From Lepus europaeus (Eukaryota > Chordata > Mammalia > Lagomorpha > Leporidae): DNA of 64,000 bases. The stretch covers positions 78,086,253 to 78,150,252 of the forward strand of contig NC_084836.1 of the NCBI RefSeq assembly GCF_033115175.1, written 5' to 3'. Shown one piece after another: positions 16,101 to 23,437 of this stretch. A program made the position numbers and the translations under genes. The notes beneath the pieces were generated by a model. That model worked only from the letters and a program-made list of their open reading frames with translations. It was not told the origin of the DNA and ran no database searches. Each line of letters opens with the position of its first letter. Position 1 is the stretch's first letter.

Positions 16101-17387
16101 TGATAATTAAGAATATGCAAAATATGCTTAAAGTATTGATCTCTCATCAGAAGGAAAAGAAGTGACAAAGAAAAGGGAAATTGGGAGGAAACAAGGAGAA
16201 AGAAAGGAGAGAGTGCAATGAATAGGTGGATATGTGGACAAATGAAACAGGTTAGGTAGCAAAGATGGACAGGAGGAGGAACAGGTGGATGGGTGAATGG
16301 AGCTGGAAAGTGCATGTGGAAAAATGGATGGATGGATGGACAAATGTATTGACGGATGGATGGGTGGTTGGATGGATAAATGGATAGATGCATGGATGGA
16401 TGCATGCATACATGTGTGAGTAGATTAATAGAAAGAAAACAGGAAGGGAAGGAGGGAGGGAAGAAGAAGAGAGAAAACCAGCAGAGACTAAATGAAGATG
16501 TGAAGTAAAAAGAAAAATGAGGAGGCTGGTGCTGTGGTGTAGCAGTTAAAGCCACCACCTGCAGTACCGGCATTCCATATGAGCGCCGGTTCGAGTCCCG
16601 ACTGCTCCACTTCTGATCCAGCTCTCTGCTATGGCCTGGGAAAGCAGTGGAAGATGGCCCAAGTCTTTGGACCCCTGCACCCACATGGGAGAACCAGAAG
16701 AAACTCCTGGCTCCTGGCTTAGGATCAGCACAACTCTATCCATCGCAGCCAACTGGGGACTGAACCAGCAGATGGAAGACTCTCTCTTTTCTCTGCCTCT
16801 CCTTCTCTCTCTGTGTAACTCTGACTTTCAAATAAATAAATCTTTTTAAAAAAAATCTTTAAAAAAGAATTGTATCTACAAACCATATTGAATCTGTTTT
16901 TAAAAAGAAAAATGAGGACAAAAATGACCCATAGCTCCTGGGGTCACTTTATTCTCCTCTGCAAATCTGACCACAACAGGAGGACATTTTCTGGAACGAT
17001 CCTGGCAATGTTACTACCAAGTGACTGAGATCAAAATAAATGCCAAACCAGGTCAGGGAGGCTGAGGGAGGGTGTGGTGGCCTCGTCTGCCCCACCCTCG
17101 CGCCTAATAGCCCCTTCCACGACCCCCCCTCCCCATCCTGTCTATCCCCACTCACCTCCAGTAGAGAGAGGAAGATTTCATCCCCACCTGGCTCAGGCAA
17201 AAACCTGGGATTTGATCCCACAGGTGAGCACTAGGGGGCACTTTCACCTTGCATGCTGATCTTTTTCAAACATTGCCTTCGGGTTTTTGTGTTTTTGTTT
17301 TAGCAAATCCAGTGTCTCTTCGTCGTCGTTGTTGACCCTTGGCTGGAAAAGTACAAAATTGTGAACAAAAACTGCAGCAGTGTCTGA
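11822..17387 (+). CDS. CST11: CST11, epididymal-type secreted cystatin
   Basis: Three exons (11822-12046, 13521-13625, 17304-17387) joined by GT-AG introns in phase 0 give 137 residues, against 138 for human CST11. Residues 1 to about 25 are a signal peptide. The family cysteines are at 93/101 and 114/134 and Pro-Trp at 122-123. The exon 2 start [14 protein letters not shown] is nearly identical to human CST11 as I recall it. The QxVxG loop is replaced, so it is not expected to be a strong papain-type inhibitor; in other mammals CST11 is an epididymal secreted protein with reported antimicrobial activity (family knowledge). The start has A at -3 and G at +4. It is convergent with neither neighbour: CSTL1 and the CST12-like gene both lie on the other strand. 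Intron 2 is inflated by SINEs. Confidence 0.93.
12205..12305. repeat. G/A-rich low-complexity run
   Basis: Polypurine GGGAGAGGGGGAGG-type tract about 160 bp into CST11 intron 1. Confidence 0.85.
12552..12581. repeat. (GA)n microsatellite
   Basis: About 15 uninterrupted GA units in CST11 intron 1. Confidence 0.9.
12855..13200 (+). repeat. old C-repeat SINE
   Basis: Diverged forward copy: CTGGGTTCGAGTTCTGGCTC B-box region, GGAGGCCACAGATGATGGCC body and a (TC)n run, ending at CAAATGAATAAAATA. In CST11 intron 1. Confidence 0.8.
13521..13625 (+). CDS. CST11: CST11 exon 2
   Basis: 35 codons between CTGTCCTCAG and GTACTC, reading [18 protein letters not shown] and then [12 protein letters not shown]. 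Contains the first disulfide pair. Confidence 0.93.
14398..14735 (-). repeat. C-repeat SINE, minus strand
   Basis: TTTTTTAAAAGAATTATTTT on the left and GTGCCAAAGTGCCAGCCTC head on the right; body intact. In CST11 intron 2. Confidence 0.9.
14939..15261 (-). repeat. C-repeat SINE (GGCGCC subtype), minus strand
   Basis: Belongs to the second subfamily: TTTTTTTGCCAGGCAGAATT left side, GTTGGTTCACTCCCC, GGCGCCCCGACCAGGG, and GTGAGCCGTGGCGCCGGCC on the right. Confidence 0.9.
15322..15994 (-). repeat. C-repeat SINE split by a younger SINE
   Basis: Outer minus-strand copy whose tail end (15322-15359) and body (15699-15994) are separated by the forward SINE at 15360-15698. The duplicated AAGCAGCGTT on both sides shows the order of events. 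Confidence 0.9.
15360..15698 (+). repeat. younger C-repeat SINE inserted in a SINE
   Basis: Full-length GGGGCCAGCGCTGTGGCACA to A-rich tail, flanked by the 10-bp target duplication AAGCAGCGTT at 15350-15359 and 15699-15708. Confidence 0.92.
16190..16440. repeat. purine-rich tract with (GGAT)n
   Basis: ATGGATGGATGGATGG-type tetranucleotide repeats (core 16320-16410) inside a longer GA-rich segment, CST11 intron 2. Confidence 0.85.
16524..16901 (+). repeat. C-repeat SINE with extra 3' segment
   Basis: Full-length forward SINE bounded by a perfect 17-bp duplication AAAAAGAAAAATGAGGA (16507-16523 and 16902-16918). Between the normal SINE tail (ending about 16866) and the right-hand duplication lie about 35 bases of non-SINE sequence ending CTGTTTTT, consistent with Pol III read-through to a T-run terminator in the source copy. 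Confidence 0.88.
17127..17243 (+). repeat. low-copy repeat, copy 1, with CTCF-like motif
   Basis: About 115 bp very similar to 18902-19015. It includes GGCTCAGGCAAAAAC, GGGATTTGATCCCACAGGT and, at 17228-17241, GCACTAGGGGGCAC, which resembles the CTCF core. Located 60 bp before CST11 exon 3. Confidence 0.75.
17304..17387 (+). CDS. CST11: CST11 exon 3
   Basis: Follows TTTTGTTTTAG and reads [20 protein letters not shown] to a final SSV and TGA. It carries the Pro-Trp motif and the second disulfide pair and aligns with the human CST11 C-terminus. Confidence 0.92.
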   Translation, partial: QIQCLFVVVVDPWLEKYKIVNKNCSSV

Positions 17388-17447
17388 AGGGTCAGAGCAG
17401 CACCTGCCGTCGCCATGTGTATGTCCAGCGAGTGGCAATAAGCAGAC

Positions 17448-17453
17448 AATAAA
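17448..17453 (+). promoter_or_regulatory. CST11 poly(A) signal
   Basis: Canonical AATAAA 60 nt past the CST11 stop codon, giving a short 3' UTR. Confidence 0.8.
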
Positions 17454-17680
17454 CGCTTGTCACCCTGCCCTGTTAGCGGTCTTAGTGCTTCGGAGTCCAC
17501 TATTTCCTCTTTTCTCCCCAGATTCTGCTGCTTATAATAATATAATCTAAGGGTCTGCTGGGCCAGGGCAGCTTTGGGGGCCAAATGAATCGACATGAAT
17601 CATCTTTGGCCTTGCTGTCCACCCATCCATGATGGTAGAACCTCAACCACGTGCTCATAGCAAGTGGAACCCCTTAGATT

Positions 17681-18028
17681 TTTTAAAAAGATTTAATTTA
17701 TTTATTTGAAAGACGGATTTACACAAAGAGAGAAGGAGAGGCAGACAGAGAGAGAGAGAGAGAGAGAGAGAGTCTTCCATCTGCTGGTTCAGTCCCCAGA
17801 TGGCCACACAGCCAGAGCTGAGCTGATCCAAAGCCAGGAGCCAGGAGCTTCTTCCAGGTCTCCCATGCGGGTGCAGGGGCCCAAGGACTTGGGCCATCTT
17901 CTATTGCTTTCCCAGGCCATAGCATATAGCTGGATCGGAAGTGGAGCAGCCGGGACTCGAACCAGTGCCCATATGGGATGCCAGCACTGCAGGTGGCAGC
18001 TTTACCCACTACATCACAGAGCCGGCCC
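17681..18028 (-). repeat. C-repeat SINE, minus strand
   Basis: TTTTTTAAAAAGATTTAATT to CATCACAGAGCCGGCCCTG, including a (GA)n run corresponding to the CT-rich 3' part. Confidence 0.92.
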
Positions 18029-18044
18029 TGACTCCTTAGGTTTT

Positions 18045-18077
18045 TTTTTTTTTTTTTTGGACAGGTAGAATTACAGT

Positions 18078-18121
<44 letters not shown>

Positions 18122-18381
18122 TCTTCCTTCCGTTGGTTAACTCCCCAAATGGCCGCCACAGCCAGTGCTGCGCCTATCCAAAGCCAGGAGCCAGGTGTTT
18201 CCTCCTGGTCTCCCATGCGGGTGCAGGGCCCAAGCACTTGGGCCATCCTCCACTGCACTCCCGGGCCACAGCAGAGAGCTGGACTGGAAGAGGAGCAACC
18301 AGGACTAGAACCCGGAGCCCATATGGGATGCTGACGCCGCAGGCGGGGGATTAACCAAGTGAGCCACGGCACCGACCCCCA
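18045..18381 (-). repeat. C-repeat SINE, minus strand, young
   Basis: Flanked by the perfect 14-bp duplication ACTCCTTAGGTTTT (18031-18044 and 18382-18395). A poly-T run marks its tail. Confidence 0.93.
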
Positions 18382-18395
18382 ACTCCTTAGGTTTT

Positions 18396-18901
18396 AAAAT
18401 AGGCTGGGGAAGATGAGGAGAAAGAGAAGGGGGAAGAGGAGAGACGCTCACAGTTAACTGAACAGCCAGGCGCTATCTCTGAGTATAGTCAGCGCTCTGA
18501 CCCTCTGCTTCTGCATGCAAGGAATCAACCAGCCTTGGATGCAATGCTTTCACAGAACAGCACTTGCATCTATTCTAAGCACCTGCAGTCTTTCCCCCTT
18601 TATCATTACTCCTTAACAACGTAGGGTGTGTCGAGGAACACGCACATTATGAAAAAGCTATGCATGGACTTCAAAAAGGTTTGCACCCAAGCACACCTCT
18701 AGTTCCATTTTACACGAGCATGTTGAGGTGCGTTCGTGTACTCTGACAGCTCCTGCCCTAGCATTGACAATGCACTAGGCATGATCAGTAAATTAGAGGA
18801 GCGACCCGTCAGCAGTGGGGAGCGTCCTCTTCCTGGCCTTTTAAATACAGTCACGGGGTCTCCCACTCCACTCCCTCCTGGGGAGTGTCCCTCCTCATGA
18901 T
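18396..18901. other. unassigned CST11-CSTL1 intergenic DNA
   Basis: No exon or named repeat seen; G/A-rich near 18420-18450. Confidence 0.4.
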
Positions 18902-19015
18902 GCCCCCCTGTCCTGTCCATCCTCACTCACCAGTAGAGAGAGGGAGATCTCATCCCAATCTGGCTCAGGCAAAAACATGGGATTTGATCCCACAGGTCAG
19001 CACTAGGGGGCACTG
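18902..19015 (+). repeat. low-copy repeat, copy 2, with CTCF-like motif
   Basis: Second copy of the 17127 repeat, same strand, about 1.77 kb downstream. GCACTAGGGGGCAC at 19000-19013 is unchanged while several flanking bases differ. A short CA/CG alternating run (19021-19065) follows. Confidence 0.75.
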
Positions 19016-19214
19016 TAGAGCGCGTGTGCACACGCGCGTGCACACACACATGCAAACACACACACCATTCACCTGCCTCATGGCGGAAGGAGTAAGGCGT
19101 TTCCTGGTTAGTTCCAGTCAGTTCTGGCTGAGGATGGCTCCCAGGGGCCATTGATCCCCTTGACCCTGTGGTCTGGGGTGCTCGAGGGCAGAGCAGGCAG
19201 CATAGAGGGCCCAC

Positions 19215-19325
19215 AGCCTGGCCCAGCCCCCACTGTTGCAGCCATTTGGGGTGTACACCAGCAGATGGAAGATCCCCCCTCTCTCTAACTCTGCCTTTCA
19301 ATAAATAAAAAAATGTTTTAAAAAA
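19215..19325 (+). repeat. 3' fragment of C-repeat SINE
   Basis: GCAGCCATTTGGGGTGTACA to TTTCAATAAATAAAA only. Confidence 0.8.
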
Positions 19326-20213
19326 TATAGAAGCCAGAAATCAAAGAATACACTGTAGGGCTATGTGTATATAGCTTTGATCACGAGGTCAGCCCGAGTG
19401 GGATGTTAGCAACTGAACATAGGTTACCTCAGGAGCCTCCTTGCCCATGAAGTGGAGACAAAAGTCGCTGTTTCTACTGCATTTGAGATAAGATGGTCAG
19501 ATGAGATAAGGAGGCAGCAGGGTGGTGTCCGGCACCCGGTCCGCCATTGGTGACATCAGATCGACACAGGAATTCCACTACCTGTCATTCTTTGCCCCTC
19601 TGCAAATGTGAGATCCCTGCTTGTGTGTGTTCTGTCCCCCTCTACCAATGCCCTCACATGGCCCCTGATATGGGGCCTGGGCTGGAGGCCATACGGTCAA
19701 GGGCACACTTGGCTGGAGCTCCGTTTCCAGGCTGGTGTGCACCCTCTCTGGGAGAGTGTGGGTGTCATTCCCTCCTCCCAAGAGTTCACACGGCCAATCT
19801 GGGCAAGACTGGGCTGGGCTGGAGCCGGGGACTCGGATGACAGACAGTTGGTGCTGGCACTGCGTGCAAACTCTCTCTCTGCAGGCGACAAGGATCCCGG
19901 TGCCTCTACACTGTCTGTCCCGACACCTGCCCACCTCTGGGAGTGGGAGTCTGGACCAGGGGTGGGCACATGCATGGCAGGGGCTGCCCACATGACCAGC
20001 CCCATGTTGAAACCCTGGACGCTGAGCCCCTAAGGAGCTTCCCTGGAGGACCACACTTCACACATGTTGTGGCAGCTCGCTGTGGGGGAAGGGAGGATCA
20101 AGCAGGCACACCCCGTGTGCCTGCACAGCAGGAAGGTCTGGATGCTCCTGCCTGGCTTCCCTGGTCTTGTCCCCACCCCATGCCTCTTCTCTGCACTAGT
20201 TTTCCTGTCCTGT
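19326..20213. other. unassigned intergenic DNA
   Basis: Overlapping open frames on both strands (19578-20054 and 19608-20033) without any recognised domain. Not called as genes. Confidence 0.4.
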
Positions 20214-20231
20214 AATAAAACCACAGCCCTG

Positions 20232-20475
20232 GGGGTGGCGTAGCAGGTAAAGCCATTGCTGCAGGGCCGGCATCCCATATTGGCGCTGGTTCAAGTTCCA
20301 GCTGCTCCACTTCCGATCCAGCTCTCTACTATAGCCTGGGAAAGCAGAAGATGGTCCAAGTGCTTGGGTCCCTGCACCTGCCTGGGAGACCTGGAAGAAG
20401 CACCTGGCTCCTGGCTTTGGATTAACCCAGCTCTGGTCATTGTGACCACTTGAGGAGTGAACCAGCAGATGGAAA

Positions 20476-20511
<36 letters not shown>

Positions 20512-20540
20512 GGAACTCTACCTTTTAAATAAAATTACAA
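20232..20540 (+). repeat. C-repeat SINE
   Basis: Forward copy between AATAAAACCACAGCCCTG (20214-20231) and its near-identical partner at 20541-20559, a target duplication with one extra C. Confidence 0.9.
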
Positions 20541-20756
20541 AATAAAACCCACAGCCCTGAGTAGGATTGTCCTGTGAGTCCTCTAGAGAATCAGTCACTC
20601 TGGCTTTGTCTCCATCTCAGACACATCTCTGTGGCATGGGGGAGCCGCTGTGCCATGTGTGCACAGAGACTGGGGCTCCTGCACCCTCGGGTCAGAGGTC
20701 AGGGATGTGCGGGAATCCAGAAAAGCCAGAGAGCCGGTCAGCATTCAGGTCAGTAT

Positions 20757-21460
20757 GTATATGTGTGTGTGTGTGTGAGTGTATGAGGGTGCTAGTGTGT
20801 TTATGGGTGTGTGTGGGTCATGACAGCCTGTGTGTGTTTATACACACGGCATCTGTGAGAGTGTGTACAAGTGTGTATGTGAGAGAGTATTATGAGGGTG
20901 TTAGTGTGAGTGTTTCTGGGTGTATGGGGGTCATGACAGCCAGCCTGTGTGTGTGTTTACACACATGCATCTGTGTGCACTTGCACATGTGGGTGCTTGC
21001 ACATGTGTGAGCTGTGAGTGTGCACACGTGTGTGTGTGAGGGTGTTAGTGTTTCTGTGGGGGGGTTGTGACAGCCTGTGTGTGTTTACATACATGCATCT
21101 GCGTGCACTTGTGTGTGTGCTTGCACGAGCGAGAGCTGTGAGTGTGTACAAGTGTGTGTATGTGTGTGAGTGTGAGAGCAGTGTGTACAAGTGTGTATGT
21201 GAGAGAGTATTATGAGGGTGTCAGTGTTTCTGGGTGTGTGGGGGTCATGACAGCCTGTGTGTGTTTACACACACGTATCTGTGTATATTTGCATGTGTGT
21301 GTGCTTGCACACATGTGTGAAAGCTGTGCATGTGTACAAGTGTGTATGTGAGAGAGTATTATGAGGATGTTCATGTGAGTGTTTCTGGGTGTGTGGGCGT
21401 CATGACAGTCGGCCTGTGTGCACTTGCACCTGTGTGTGAGTGTGTGTGTGTGGCGAGACT
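20757..21460. repeat. TG-rich minisatellite, ~115-180 bp higher-order unit
   Basis: Five or so diverged copies of a long unit containing CATGACAGCCTGTGTGTG, TTTACACACATGCATCTG and GTACAAGTGTGTATGTGAG; anchors recur at about 20819, 20933, 21068, 21246 and 21401. Long alternating purine-pyrimidine stretches. It ends about 90 bp beyond the CSTL1 stop codon. Confidence 0.88.
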
Positions 21461-21547
21461 TCAACAAGGGAGATGACGTCCTTTAGGATTTTATGACACA
21501 GGAGACCACACAGCTGTCTGGGGCCTCCCAGAACTTCCTGGCAGCAC

Positions 21548-21631
21548 TCAGTCTTCCAGGCAGGAGTTGTTCCACATCTGGTAATACTTCATCCAGGGCA
21601 CCGTGTATATCAGAGACTCGCAAATCAAACT
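21548..21631 (-). CDS. CSTL1: CSTL1 exon 3
   Basis: Acceptor CTCTCAG; reads SLICESLIYTVPWMKYYQMW, then NNSCLED and TGA at 21550-21548. Strong match to the human CSTL1 end, with an earlier stop. Confidence 0.92.
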   Translation of the reverse strand, partial: SLICESLIYTVPWMKYYQMWNNSCLED

Positions 21632-23406
21632 CTGAGAGGAGAAAGGAAGCAATCAGCTCCAAGACAACCAACGTGTCCTGTCCCCAAGGTCCCGCCTCTG
21701 CAGCTGCTCACTGACCCCACAGGGAGCCAGAGAACCTGCTCGGCCCCTCGGGACGCCCAGCAGCAGGTGCACCTGGAGCTGTGGCCTACCAAGACCCTGG
21801 GGTGACAACAAGGCACGATGGCTTTGTCCTACTGCACCCCTGGCCCCTCGCACCTATAGGCAAGAAAGCAGAGATGCCCTCTCATCTTCTGCTAACCTGC
21901 CGCTGGTACCAAGGCAGGCAGAACTTGGAAGACAGGGAGGAAACGGGACGATCCCCAGAAACCTGGAGAGTGGGAGATGATTCCAGAACAAAGGCACCCA
22001 GGAGAAAGCAACACTGCTTTCACCCCCACCCTGTCCAGGTGGCAAAGGAAGCCAGGTGACCAGACGCCCTGGTCATAGAGCTTTTTTCCTGCCCTGGGTG
22101 CCTGTGGAGGAGTGGGCAGTGCCAGGCCTGGAGAGCACCTTCGTGAATGTTTGTTTTCCACCTCTGGCCGCGCATCCCCCTGTGATGGCTCCCAGCACAT
22201 ACCTTCTTCAGCTTCTTGCTTTGCAGAGGACAGGAAGAGTTCTTCTTGGAATCCCTCTTGCATTTGGTGCGGCCGATCTTGACCGTGACCTTGTACTCCA
22301 CTCCCGTGGTCAGCTGCCGAGAAGCAATGCCACTGTCAGTTGTGACTTTGTACCCTTTTCCGGAGACTCTGGGACTGCGAATGAAGCCCCCCGGAGCAGC
22401 GACCCCGCCCTGCCAAGGGCTCCCTCCCTCCTCTCCATCTCTGCCAATCTGAGAGAGGCTGCTTAGCAACTAAGGCAGAAGTCTGGGAACCTGTGTTGTG
22501 GCACCTGCAGCGCCGGCATCTCATATGAACACTGGTTCGCATCCCGGCCACTCCACTGCCGATCCGGCTCCCTACTATTGCATCTGGGAAAGCAGTGGAG
22601 GATGGCCCGAGTGCTCGGGCCCCTGTACCCATGTGGGAGACTGGAAGGAAGCTTGAGTCTGAGAACCAAACGGACATGGACCATGTGTCTCCCCGCCCCC
22701 CTAGGCCCTCTGTGACCTTGAATAAGCGACTCAGCCAGTACAATTTCTTTACTTACTGAGTACAAATAACAGTTGTGCCTGCCCATGGAGTTGACGGGAG
22801 CCTGTGTTCCCCTTAATGGATATGGAGAGGTTTTACTAAATCTTATCATGACACATTTTTAGATGTCTTAGCAAAAGTATCCAGGAAGTTCCTCTGGGGC
22901 AGCTATGGAGTGCGGAGAGCAACAGAACAAAAGAACGGAGAATTGCACTTGAGGTCAGGTCTGGTTCCCTCCCCTGTGAACCCAGATGCATTGGATGGGT
23001 CCCTCCACCTTGCTCAGCCTCAGTTTATTTTTCTAGAAAATGGGAGAATCTGGCCGGCGCCACGGCTCACTAGGCTAATCCTCCGCCTTGCGGCGCTGGC
23101 ACACCGCGTTCTAGTCCTGGTCGGGGCACTGGATTCTGTCCCGGTTGCCCCTCTTCTAGGCCAGCTCTCTGCTGTGGCCAGGGAGTGCAGTGGAGGATGG
23201 TCCAAGTGCTTGGGCCCTGCACCCCATGGGAGACCAGGATAATCACCTGGCTCCTGCCATCGGATCAGCGTGGTGCGCCGGCCGCAGCGCGCCAGCCGCG
23301 GCGGCCATTGGAGGGTGAACCAACGGTAAAAGGAAGACCTTTCTCTCTGTCTCTCTCTCTCACTGTCCACTCTGCCTGTCAAAAATAATAATAATAATAA
23401 TAATAA

Positions 23407-23437
<31 letters not shown>

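Noticed and set aside
17127-19015. Tandem segmental duplication of CST11 exon 3
   Set aside because: Only the ~115-bp repeat is shared; no second exon 3 follows the right-hand copy, so a dispersed low-copy repeat is more likely.
21483-21671. Minus-strand frame starting MVVLELIASFLLSEFDLRVS
   Set aside because: It is CSTL1 exon 3 read in the wrong frame; the correct frame gives SLICESLIYTVPW.
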